DNA from: DATLFA01 sp039934635 | GTDB taxonomy: Bacteria > Actinomycetota > Acidimicrobiia > Acidimicrobiales > WLNW01 | NCBI GenBank assembly: GCA_039934635.1 | Contig: JBDTLT010000003.1 | Span: 42,235 to 106,234, forward strand | Direction of reading: 5' to 3' | DNA: 64,000 nt | Shown: positions 24,251-31,798 of the stretch, piece after piece | Numbering within the stretch: position 1 is the first letter of the stretch | Layout: each line of letters opens with the position of its first letter | Made by a program: the position numbers and the translations under genes | Notes under the pieces: generated by a model | What the model was told of the DNA's origin: nothing | Database searches by the model: none | The model's input: only the letters and a program-made list of their open reading frames with translations

Positions 24251-25111
24251 TCAGCCCATGCACTCGTTCGCGAACGCTTCCATCCCGGCGCGCTTGGCCG
24301 AGAGCGATGCCGCGGACGGATCACCCATCGCCCATCCGACGCACACCGTCGCCGTGACGCCCTTGTCCTCGAGGGATCGATAGAGATCACGGCTCGGCAT
24401 GGCGTTGGGGATCACGAGTGTCTCGAACGGGACACCTGCATCCCCGCCGGCGTCGACGTGGCGGGCCCGCGCCGCGCGCAGTTTCGGCAGCAGTCGGTCG
24501 ATCTCGTCGAGGTCGTAGTTCATGCCGACCCAACCGTCGTTGCGGGCCGCGCGCCGTAGCGCGGCGTCGCTCTTGCCCCCGACCCAGATCGGGATCGGTT
24601 GTTCGGGCGCAGGGAACATGCTCGTCGGCCCGAAGTCGTAGAACTCACCGTGGAACTCGGCGGTGCCGCTGCGCCAAAAGCCGCGGATGATCTCGATCAT
24701 CTCGTCCATGCGCTTGCCGCGACCGCGCGGTTCATAGCCGAGCACCACGATCTCTTCACGCAACCAGCCCGCGCCCGCACCGAGAACGAATCGGTAGTCG
24801 GACAGCATCGCCACCGTGCCCGCTTGTTTGGCGACCGAGAATGGATCACGCATCGGCAGGATGTACACGTAGGGCATGAACCGCAGGTGGGTGGTGACCG
24901 CGGCCATGGCGGCGATCGTCGTGAGCGGATCGGGAAAGTTGGTACGCGGGTCGAACGGGTTGTTGCCCGAGGGATGCACCGACGTGAAGCCCTGGGGCAC
25001 CGCGATGTGATCAGCCACCGCGATGCCGGCGAAACCGATCTCCTCCGCTGCGCGCGCGATATCGAGCAGCTGAGAATTGTCTTCGAACATCACCGCGAGC
25101 CAGAAGTCCAT
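24251..25111 (-). CDS. LLM-class F420-dependent oxidoreductase
   Basis: 286 aa. The bacterial-luciferase-like barrel is recognised by IARAAEEIGFAGIAVADHI, TTHLRFMPYVYILPMRDP, LGAGAGWLREEIVVLGYEPR, RMDEMIEIIRGFWRSG and PIPIWVGGKSDAALRRAAR. This phrasing matches the F420-dependent subfamily found in Actinobacteria rather than FMN monooxygenases, and F420 synthesis capacity is suggested by fbiD at 3.9 kb. Role in catabolism or redox biotransformation is inferred. The start ATG 25111 is set by TAGTCT 6 nt upstream. The gene lies 13 nt after the SDR gene and 3 nt before the hydrolase. Confidence 0.92.
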   Translation of the reverse strand: MDFWLAVMFEDNSQLLDIARAAEEIGFAGIAVADHIAVPQGFTSVHPSGNNPFDPRTNFPDPLTTIAAMAAVTTHLRFMPYVYILPMRDPFSVAKQAGTVAMLSDYRFVLGAGAGWLREEIVVLGYEPRGRGKRMDEMIEIIRGFWRSGTAEFHGEFYDFGPTSMFPAPEQPIPIWVGGKSDAALRRAARNDGWVGMNYDLDEIDRLLPKLRAARARHVDAGGDAGVPFETLVIPNAMPSRDLYRSLEDKGVTATVCVGWAMGDPSAASLSAKRAGMEAFANECMG

Positions 25112-25117
25112 GAGAGC

Positions 25118-25123
25118 AGACTA
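25118..25123 (-). promoter_or_regulatory. -10 box, LLM oxidoreductase
   Basis: TAGTCT on the minus strand, 6 nt before ATG 25111. It overlaps the stop region of the SDR gene, so the LLM-hydrolase-ligase set can be transcribed independently. Confidence 0.45.
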
Positions 25124-25124
25124 C

Positions 25125-26030
25125 TTAGCTGGCTCCCCGCTCTGAAGGGCCGCTCGGGCCCGCTTTCGGCGCGGCTTTGGCGAGCATCACGTCGCGACCG
25201 AGTGCCGGCTCGATGAACGCGGAGAAGTCGGGGCCGCGGCGTAGCGAATGGCCACCGTCGACGTTGATGATCTGGCCAGTGACCCAACGGGCCTCGGGGC
25301 TGATCAAGAAGCGGGCCAGTGCCGCCACGTCTTCGGGCTCGCCGACGTCTTGCATCGGCGTGTTCTCGATGTAGCTGTCGTAAACCGGGCTGTTGCGAGG
25401 AATGCCTTCCATGATCTCCGTCGAGATGAATCCGGGTCGGATGGCGTTGAAACGCACCTTGACCGGACCGTATTCGTCGGCGGCGTTGCGCATCATCTGT
25501 TCGATACCCGCCTTGGACACGGTGTACGCGCCGAAATAGGGATGCGTTTGATGACCCGCGATCGACGACATCCCCACGAAGGAACCGCCACCGGCGGCCA
25601 CCATGTGCGGGATCGTGTGCTTCACGAAGAACAACGTCCCCAACACGTTGAGATGCAGCACTCGGATGAACTCTGCGGTGTTCTGCAGGTGGTACGGGCC
25701 CATCCCCCCACCGCCTCCCGCATTGGCGATGCAGCCGTCGAGCGACCCGGTCGGCACGAGCGCGAAATCGACGACTCGCTTCACCTCGTCCTCGTCAGTG
25801 ACATCAGCAACGATGCGCTGGACGCGACCGGCGCTGCCAGTCTGCGCGATGACCGCCTCGATCTGTTCGACCGATTCGACGAGCAAATTCTCGCGCCGGC
25901 CACAGATGGTTACCGCCGCCCCGTCGCGCGCGAGCCGCGCCGCGCACGCCCGGCCGATGCCCGTGCCTCCTCCGGTGACGATGACCGCGAGCCCTTCGAG
26001 GCCCCCGTTCGGAGTCGTTGGTTCTGTCAT
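25125..26030 (-). CDS. Short-chain dehydrogenase/reductase (SDR)
   Basis: 301 aa from ATG 26030 with AGGAGCGGTC upstream. Motifs: TGGGTGIG, CIANAGGGGG (NAG variant with a Gly run), Ser in VGMSSIAGH and YTVSK; a Ser/Ile pair and VRFNAIRPGFISTEIMEG complete the fold. ICGRR after strand 2 suggests NADP preference. The last 25 residues (AKAAPKAGPSGPSE and on) are beyond the conserved fold; this tail carries one copy of the dispersed palindromic repeat (25147-25161). It is divergent from a second SDR across 93 bp. Confidence 0.92.
   Translation of the reverse strand: MTEPTTPNGGLEGLAVIVTGGGTGIGRACAARLARDGAAVTICGRRENLLVESVEQIEAVIAQTGSAGRVQRIVADVTDEDEVKRVVDFALVPTGSLDGCIANAGGGGGMGPYHLQNTAEFIRVLHLNVLGTLFFVKHTIPHMVAAGGGSFVGMSSIAGHQTHPYFGAYTVSKAGIEQMMRNAADEYGPVKVRFNAIRPGFISTEIMEGIPRNSPVYDSYIENTPMQDVGEPEDVAALARFLISPEARWVTGQIINVDGGHSLRRGPDFSAFIEPALGRDVMLAKAAPKAGPSGPSERGAS
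25147..25161 (-). repeat. Dispersed palindromic repeat, copy B (inside SDR tail)
   Basis: On the minus strand GGGCCCGAGCGGCCC, identical to copies at 56149 and 61091. The similarity to the 61.09-kb copy extends to about 25 nt with one indel. Confidence 0.7.
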
Positions 26031-26069
26031 GACCGCTCCTTCGCGCGGGAGAACGCGCCTATGGTCTCC

Positions 26070-26084
26070 CCCGGCAGAGCCGGG
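26070..26084. repeat. Perfect small palindrome between divergent SDR genes
   Basis: CCCGGC, loop AGA, GCCGGG. It sits in the 93-bp divergent region and may be an operator or a hairpin; evidence is symmetry only. Confidence 0.3.
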
Positions 26085-26123
26085 AAACTAGCCGCCCCAG
26101 CCGTCCGATGAAGGAGCCCACAC

Positions 26124-26930
26124 ATGCAGAATCCACTCGACGCCTACAGCCTCGCTGGCAAGGTCGCGGTCGTGACCGGTGCCGCGAGCGGCATCGGTGA
26201 ATCCGCCTCCGAGGTATTTGCCGCGTGCGGGGCAGCAGTCGTGTGTGCCGATCTCAACGCCACCGGTGCCGGGGCCACCGCGCAACGCATCACCGACGCC
26301 GGCGGTCGCGCCCTGGCCATGGCGTGCAACGTGACGTCACGCGACGACGTGCGCACACTCGTCGACAAGGCGGTCACCGAATTCGGGCGCATCGACGTGA
26401 TGTGCAACGTCGCCGGCGCGATGTTCCCGGGCCAACTCGAGGACCTCACCGACGAAGTACTCGACGCCGGCATCGGGCTCAACCTCAAGGGTGTCATCTA
26501 CGGCACGCAGCACGCCATCACCGCCATGCGCGCTGCAGGCAACGGCGGTTCGATCATCAACGTGTCGTCGGGCGCCATCGATATGCCCGTCGAAGGCATC
26601 AGCCTGTATGCGTTCACCAAGGCCGCGGTCGCGATGCTGTCGATGTCCGTTGCCAAAGAAGTCGGTCGATACGGCATCCGCGTCAACGCCATCGCTCCTG
26701 GGTCGACCCTCACCGCGTTCACCACGTGGCGTCTACAGAACCCCGACGGCACCACGAACCAAGAGGCCTACGACGCGTTCATCGAACGAATGAAAAGCAT
26801 GTCGCCCCTCGGATCGATCGGCGAAGCCGTCGACCAGGCGCAGCTGATGCTCTATCTGGCGTCCGACGCGTCGCGATGGGCGACGGGGCAGATCTGGCGC
26901 GTCAACGGTGGCCAGACTTCGCAGTGGTGA
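26124..26930 (+). CDS. Short-chain dehydrogenase/reductase (SDR)
   Basis: 268 aa from ATG 26124 with AAGGAG 8 nt upstream. TGAASGIGESAS for the dinucleotide, CADLNATG (Asp, NAD type), CNVAGAM in place of NNAG, Ser in INVSSGAID, YAFTK, and the C-terminal WATGQIWRVNGGQTSQW. A conventional classical SDR. The substrate is unknown, although acting together with the divergent SDR on hydroxy-/keto-acyl or steroid intermediates would fit the neighbourhood. It converges on the acyl-CoA dehydrogenase with an 18-nt gap. Confidence 0.93.
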   Translation: MQNPLDAYSLAGKVAVVTGAASGIGESASEVFAACGAAVVCADLNATGAGATAQRITDAGGRALAMACNVTSRDDVRTLVDKAVTEFGRIDVMCNVAGAMFPGQLEDLTDEVLDAGIGLNLKGVIYGTQHAITAMRAAGNGGSIINVSSGAIDMPVEGISLYAFTKAAVAMLSMSVAKEVGRYGIRVNAIAPGSTLTAFTTWRLQNPDGTTNQEAYDAFIERMKSMSPLGSIGEAVDQAQLMLYLASDASRWATGQIWRVNGGQTSQW

Positions 26931-26948
26931 CTACGGTGGTCGCGCTGC

Positions 26949-28127
26949 TCACCTCGGCGCTCGCGGCATGCCCAAACCGACCATTGCGATGATCTCGCGC
27001 TGTACTTCGTTGACGCCGCCGCCGAAGGTGCCCACCGGGGCAGCACGATACGCGTGCTCGAGTTCGCCTTCGATGATCGCGGCCGGCGAGTACTTGGCGA
27101 TGTACGAGCCTTGCCCGAGGACTTCCATCAGCGAACGAAACGCCTCGATCTTGAGTTCGGTGCCGAACACCTTCATCGCCGAAGCATCGGCCGGGCTGAG
27201 CGCCGCGGACTCGAGCGCGGATGCGACCTTCCAGTTGTAGAGCTTGAGCGCGTCGTTGCGGGCCCAGACCCGCGCCAGCGCGAGTCGCACCCACTGATGA
27301 TCGATCACTCGGCGACCGTCACTGCTGGTCGTCTCTTTCGCCCATGCCGTGACCCGTCGCAAGGGACCGTCGATGTTGCCCGATGGCGCGAGTCCGACGC
27401 GCTCGTGGTTGAGCTGCGCGGTGATCAGTCGCCAACCACCATTGACCTCTCCGACCACCGCGCTGTGCGGCACGCGCACACCGTCGTAGTACGTCGCGTT
27501 GGTGTGACCGCCACCCAGCAGCCAGATCGGCGAATGCGCGAACCCCTGGGTCGCCGTGGGCACAGTGAAGATCGTGATGCCCTTGTGCCGCGGTGCGTGC
27601 TGGTCGGTGCGCGCCGCCAGCCACACGTAGTCGGCGTCGTGGCCGCCGGTGGTGAAGATCTTTTGCCCGTTGATGACCCACTCGTCGCCATCACGGTCGG
27701 CGCGCGTGGAGAGGTTGGCGAGATCGGTGCCCGCACTCGGTTCGCTGTAGCCGATCGCGAAGTGCAACTCACCGGCGAGGATCTTGGGGAGGAAGAACTG
27801 CTTTTGTTCTTGTGATCCGTACACCTGCAACGCAGGGCCGACTGTGTTGAGAGTGACAAATGGCAGCGGCACGTTGGCGGCCATCGCCTCTTCGAAGAAT
27901 ATGAGTTGCTCCATGGGCGTATAGCCCTTGCCGCCCCACTCCTTCTTCCAACCCGTGCCCAACCATCCGTCGCGGCCGAGGCGGCGCACGATGGCGCGGT
28001 AGTTGACTCCGCCGGCGTGCTCGCCTTTGCCGAGCGAGCGGCCGAGGTCGGACGTCATCAATGCCGCGAAATATTCACGGAGTTCGTCGCGCAAGGCGTT
28101 TTGCTCGGCGGTGAGGGCCAGGTCCAT
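26949..28127 (-). CDS. Acyl-CoA dehydrogenase
   Basis: 392 aa from ATG 28127, fixed by a TAAGGT box 7 nt upstream; the opening to 28241 is not needed. Conserved motifs: GWKKEWGGKGYTPMEQLIFFEE, the FAD motif IGYSEPSAGTDLANLSTRA, WVINGQKIFTTGGHDADYVWLAART, and the C-terminal GELEHAYRAAPVGTFGGGVNEVQREIIA, where the usual catalytic-Glu loop region is IIEGELE. This wording is that of the actinobacterial FadE families that act on branched or sterol-side-chain acyl-CoA (homotetramer type or the alpha subunit of a heterotetramer). Whether it pairs with the acyl-CoA dehydrogenase at 1-822 is unknown. Confidence 0.95.
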   Translation of the reverse strand: MDLALTAEQNALRDELREYFAALMTSDLGRSLGKGEHAGGVNYRAIVRRLGRDGWLGTGWKKEWGGKGYTPMEQLIFFEEAMAANVPLPFVTLNTVGPALQVYGSQEQKQFFLPKILAGELHFAIGYSEPSAGTDLANLSTRADRDGDEWVINGQKIFTTGGHDADYVWLAARTDQHAPRHKGITIFTVPTATQGFAHSPIWLLGGGHTNATYYDGVRVPHSAVVGEVNGGWRLITAQLNHERVGLAPSGNIDGPLRRVTAWAKETTSSDGRRVIDHQWVRLALARVWARNDALKLYNWKVASALESAALSPADASAMKVFGTELKIEAFRSLMEVLGQGSYIAKYSPAAIIEGELEHAYRAAPVGTFGGGVNEVQREIIAMVGLGMPRAPR

Positions 28128-28134
28128 CGAGGCC

Positions 28135-28140
28135 ACCTTA
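28135..28140 (-). promoter_or_regulatory. -10 box, acyl-CoA dehydrogenase
   Basis: TAAGGT on the minus strand, 7 nt before ATG 28127; leaderless start. Confidence 0.45.
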
Positions 28141-28269
28141 GTTTCCCGCGGCACCTGAGGGCCCGCCGAGTACCACGGTCCGTGGGATAGGTCCTCTCGC
28201 AGGAGCGTGTTCACCACACTCGGTGAGTTCGACGGCCACATCTGGCTGTCTCACCCCCTGTTTATGCTG

Positions 28270-28285
28270 CAAGCGCGAGCGCTTG
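28270..28285. repeat. Perfect 7-bp palindrome in the 28.2-kb intergenic region
   Basis: CAAGCGC, GA, GCGCTTG. It lies 61 nt before the DUF222 start, in the longest non-coding stretch of the window (28128-28346). Apart from this and the acyl-CoA dehydrogenase -10 box I see nothing else in the stretch. Operator or hairpin; no T-run. Confidence 0.4.
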
Positions 28286-28346
28286 TGGGCCTGCGTGATG
28301 GCCACTTCGAAGAATCGTCTCATCGATCGGTGGGACTGTCGTTGGA

Positions 28347-29384
28347 GTGGTCATGGTTGTTGCTGAGTTTTCTCGTCGATCGTCATCGTTGCGCGCCGCG
28401 GTTGTCGATGCGGTACAACGGTTCTCGAGGGACATGTCGGGTTTCATCTCCCTGTTGGTCGACTTCGACCTCTCCGGTGAGTGGGCCTTCGACAACGTGG
28501 CGAGTTGCGCGCATTGGGTTGCAGAGCGCACCGACAACGAGGTGTCCACCGTGCGCGAGTGGCTGCGGGTCGGCCACGCCCTATCCGTTCTCGACGAGAT
28601 CGCGCGCCGTTTCGCTGACGGCCGCTTGTCCTATAGCAAGGTGCGCGCGCTGACCCGACTCGCCGATGCCGACAACCAACACGAGCTCTGCGCGATCGCC
28701 GCGCGCGTCCCCGCCGCCGGTTTGGCGGTGGCGCTGGCCCGTTGGCTCAAGGATCACGAAAGCGGCGATGCCCTCGCCAAGCGCCACCGAGCGGCGACCA
28801 AGCTCAGCTGGCACCTCGATGTCGACGGCATGAACATCGGATCGTTTCGGTACCCACCACAGGTGTTCGCCGTTGTCAAAGCAGCGGTCCACGCCCAGAT
28901 GGCGCGCGCTCTGCGTGGTAAACGCGCGACCGCGGGACCAGGTTCCTCACGTAGCGTCGACAAATGGCCGTCGCTTGGCCAGCAACGAGCCGACGCCCTT
29001 CTCACGTTGATCCTCGGTGGGGGCGCCAAGGTCGCGGCCGAAGTCGTCATCCATGTCCGCGGCGATGGCTGCACTTTCGACGACGGCACCCCCATCGCCG
29101 ACAGCGTCGTAGAGCGGCTCATCACCGACGCGTTCCTCAGGGTGCTGATCCACGATGCCGAAGGCCGACCGATCAACGCGTCGGGCCGGCAGAGGCATCC
29201 GACTACACGGCAGAAACGGGTCGTCCGCGAGCGCGACCGCGTGTGTGTCGACTGCGGATCAACCGACCTATTGCGCTACGACCACGTCCCCGACTACGAA
29301 CAGAGCCGTCACACCGTCGTGGACGAACTCGAACTCCGCTGTGCACCCTGCCACCACAAACGCCACGCGGCCAACGGCGGTTAG
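28347..29384 (+). CDS. DUF222 / HNH endonuclease-domain protein
   Basis: 345 aa from GTG 28347 (ATG 28353 also possible). The N-terminal helical part (SGEWAFDNVASCAHWVAERT, VRALTRLADADNQHELCAIA) is DUF222, the 13E12-like domain common in Actinobacteria. The C-terminus has a complete zinc-type HNH: CVDCGSTDLLRYDHVPDY and CAPCHHKRHA, with two CxxC pairs, the DH metal pair and the HKRH end. Such genes are multi-copy in many actinobacterial genomes, sometimes linked with mobile DNA, but no mobile-element borders are visible here. The nuclease motif is intact, so it is probably functional. Its stop overlaps that of the convergent CoA-transferase gene by 4 nt. Confidence 0.9.
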   Translation: MVMVVAEFSRRSSSLRAAVVDAVQRFSRDMSGFISLLVDFDLSGEWAFDNVASCAHWVAERTDNEVSTVREWLRVGHALSVLDEIARRFADGRLSYSKVRALTRLADADNQHELCAIAARVPAAGLAVALARWLKDHESGDALAKRHRAATKLSWHLDVDGMNIGSFRYPPQVFAVVKAAVHAQMARALRGKRATAGPGSSRSVDKWPSLGQQRADALLTLILGGGAKVAAEVVIHVRGDGCTFDDGTPIADSVVERLITDAFLRVLIHDAEGRPINASGRQRHPTTRQKRVVRERDRVCVDCGSTDLLRYDHVPDYEQSRHTVVDELELRCAPCHHKRHAANGG

Positions 29385-31762
29385 AGCCAGGCCGGGCGCG
29401 TGCCGATGACGCGCTCGTCGCGCAACGCGTCGATCTCGTCGTCGCTGAGGCCGAGGATGCCGGACAACACCTCGTGGTTGTGCTCTCCCAACGTCGGCGC
29501 GGGTCGACCGAAGGGCAGAAAGTCGCCGTTCCAACGGAAGGGGAAACTCATATAGGGCGTCCAGCCGGCGATGGCGTGTTGCATCCATTGGTGAAACTGG
29601 CGCACTTGGTGATGCGGCGTATTGCCCACGAAGTACGCGTTGTTCAACGGGGCCGCCGGTACGTGCGCCGAGATGAGCGTCTCGGCTGCGAGATCGCGCG
29701 GCCGTTCCGCAAACCACGGCCGCAGGTTGTCGTCGATCTCGTCATGGTGCGCGTGACGGCCCGCGGCCGAGGCGAAGCGCGCGTCGGCCGCCCACTCGGG
29801 GTCGCCCAAGGCCGTGCGCAGCCGCGCCCATTCGTCGTCGGTCTCGATCGACAGCGCCACCCACCAGTCGGGCTCGAGCGCCGGATACACGCCTTGCGGC
29901 GCCGCGTAGGGCGAGCGATTGCCGTGGCGCTCGAGCAACACGCCGTTGGCGGTCCACTCGATCACCTGCTCGGCCGCGATGTTGAGCGCGGGCTCGATGA
30001 GTGCAACCTCGATCAACTGGGCTTCGCCCGTGCGTTCACGATGCTCGAGCGCGAGCATCATGGCGAAGGCCGCGTGCATGCCGCCGACCGGATCGCACAC
30101 GCCGCGCGGCACCATCGGTGGGCCACCGGCGTGACCGGTCATCCATGCCAGTCCCGATGCCTGCTCGATCGTCATCGCGAAACCGGTGCGCTCGCGCCAT
30201 GGTCCCGACAATCCGAAGGCGGGCATGCGACACATGATGGCGTTGGGATTCATCTGGTGGACCTCGTCCCAACCGAGGCCGAAGTGCTCCATCACGCGCG
30301 GGGCGTAGTTCTCTACAACGAGGTCGGCCCACTCGACCATGCGACAGGCCAAGTCGTGGCCCTTGGGACTCGAGACATCAGCGGTCACGTCGCGCTTACC
30401 GACGTTGACCGAATGGGTAACGGGCGAAAATTCCCACACGTTGTCGGGACGCCGAATGCCACCGGCAAACCGCATGCCGTCAGGACGTTGAATCGATTCG
30501 ATCTTGACAACGTCGGCACCCAGCGCGCCGAGGATATTGACGGCAACCGGCCCCGCCCAAAATGCCGAGAAGTCCGCGACCTTGATCCCCTCGAGGGGCA
30601 GCTTGCGTTTGTCCCGCCGTGCCCGCGGCAACGAGGCGCGGCGATTGCGTATGCGCTCGGTGTCCTCTCCGAGCTTCGGTGCGCGGCCAAAGGGCACGGG
30701 TGGGACTTTCGACAGCAGGTACGGCACGCGCGGCTGCTTGAAGCCGGCCGGATTGTCGACGAACACCTCTCGTTCGAGGAACTGATCCATCTCGAGCACG
30801 GTGCGACCGTCGCCGATCGGGCTCACGGGTATGCGCATGGCGCTGGCGAGCTCGACGATCTCGTCGATCGTGTGCGCCTGCGTGAACTCGCGGATCTTCG
30901 ACCAGATTCGCTCGCGGTTGGCCATGCGCGCCTCCGCGAACATCAGCTCGGGCACCGCGAGTTCGGGCGCGCCGATGAGATGACAAAAGTCGGTGAACTG
31001 CTGTGCGGTGATCGTGCAAAATCCGACCCAACCGTCCTTTGCCGGCTCGATCGACGGGATCTCGAAACTGCGCCCCAACCAACGTCCGGGGTCGTATACC
31101 GCAGTCACCTGCCGAAATACTTGGAACGACAGCATCATCGATTCGTGCTGCGAAAGATCGACATGTACGCCCACGCCCGACGCGCGCGCTTGGCGCACCG
31201 CCGCGAGGGCGGCAGGCGCGGCGAACGAGGCCAATGCGTACTCGCCGAGTCGACCCGCGGCCGCGACCGGTTCGTGACCGGGGATGCCGCGGTAGTCCGT
31301 CGAGCCGACTTGTGCCTGCAACGTGAACTCGTTGGCAGTGCGGTTGCTCCACGGCCCGCCCCGGCCAAAGCGCGAGAGCGAGATCAGCGAGACCCGTTTG
31401 TTGGCGGCGTGAAGATCGGACAACGCGAGGCCAAGGGACTCGATCTCGCCGGGCTCGAAGTCCTCCACGACGAGCTCGGCTTTTGCCGCCAACTCGAGCA
31501 CGAACTCACGCCCTTCGGTCGTCGCGAGATCGGCGATCACGCTGCGCTTGGACGCGTTGAGATAGGCGAACATCGGGCCCACCTCGTCGCCCTCGAACGT
31601 CGCGCCCGAGGCGGACCAGTGCCGCATGCGATCACCGGTCGGCGCCTCGACCTTGATGACCTCCGCGCCGGCATCGACGAACAATTTGGTGCAGTACGGC
31701 CCGGCGATGCCAGACGTCAGATCGACGATGCGCAGGCCGTCGAGAATTGGTCGACCACTCAC
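29381..31762 (-). CDS. Tandem-fused family III CoA-transferase (two complete halves)
   Basis: 793 aa, twice the family length. Half 1 (about 1-380) begins LDGLRIVDLTSGIAGPYCTK and half 2 (about 388-793) LEGIKVADFSAFWAGPVAVN; each has its own Rossmann part and NASKRSV/NVGKRDV loop, and half 2 ends TLGEHNHEVLSGILGL. The catalytic Asp of the family falls at Asp557 in half 2 (GVCDPVGGMHAAFA), but at Glu174 in half 1 (RLGEYALASFAAP). Normal enzymes are homodimers of interlocked rings, so a fusion would give an asymmetric dimer-in-one-chain with one standard site. GTG 31762 follows an AGGGGG ribosome site. The gene is 36 nt after a thiamine-diphosphate lyase in the same direction, recalling formyl-CoA transferase/oxalyl-CoA decarboxylase pairs. 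Confidence 0.93.
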   Translation of the reverse strand: MSGRPILDGLRIVDLTSGIAGPYCTKLFVDAGAEVIKVEAPTGDRMRHWSASGATFEGDEVGPMFAYLNASKRSVIADLATTEGREFVLELAAKAELVVEDFEPGEIESLGLALSDLHAANKRVSLISLSRFGRGGPWSNRTANEFTLQAQVGSTDYRGIPGHEPVAAAGRLGEYALASFAAPAALAAVRQARASGVGVHVDLSQHESMMLSFQVFRQVTAVYDPGRWLGRSFEIPSIEPAKDGWVGFCTITAQQFTDFCHLIGAPELAVPELMFAEARMANRERIWSKIREFTQAHTIDEIVELASAMRIPVSPIGDGRTVLEMDQFLEREVFVDNPAGFKQPRVPYLLSKVPPVPFGRAPKLGEDTERIRNRRASLPRARRDKRKLPLEGIKVADFSAFWAGPVAVNILGALGADVVKIESIQRPDGMRFAGGIRRPDNVWEFSPVTHSVNVGKRDVTADVSSPKGHDLACRMVEWADLVVENYAPRVMEHFGLGWDEVHQMNPNAIMCRMPAFGLSGPWRERTGFAMTIEQASGLAWMTGHAGGPPMVPRGVCDPVGGMHAAFAMMLALEHRERTGEAQLIEVALIEPALNIAAEQVIEWTANGVLLERHGNRSPYAAPQGVYPALEPDWWVALSIETDDEWARLRTALGDPEWAADARFASAAGRHAHHDEIDDNLRPWFAERPRDLAAETLISAHVPAAPLNNAYFVGNTPHHQVRQFHQWMQHAIAGWTPYMSFPFRWNGDFLPFGRPAPTLGEHNHEVLSGILGLSDDEIDALRDERVIGTRPAWL

Positions 31763-31798
31763 GATGCCCCCTTGTGGTGTGCGGGGATCGTAGTTGGG

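Noticed and set aside
28347..29384. Group II intron or mobile-element core
   Set aside because: DUF222-HNH genes can be part of mobile DNA, but no reverse transcriptase, intron ends, direct repeats or target duplication are visible.
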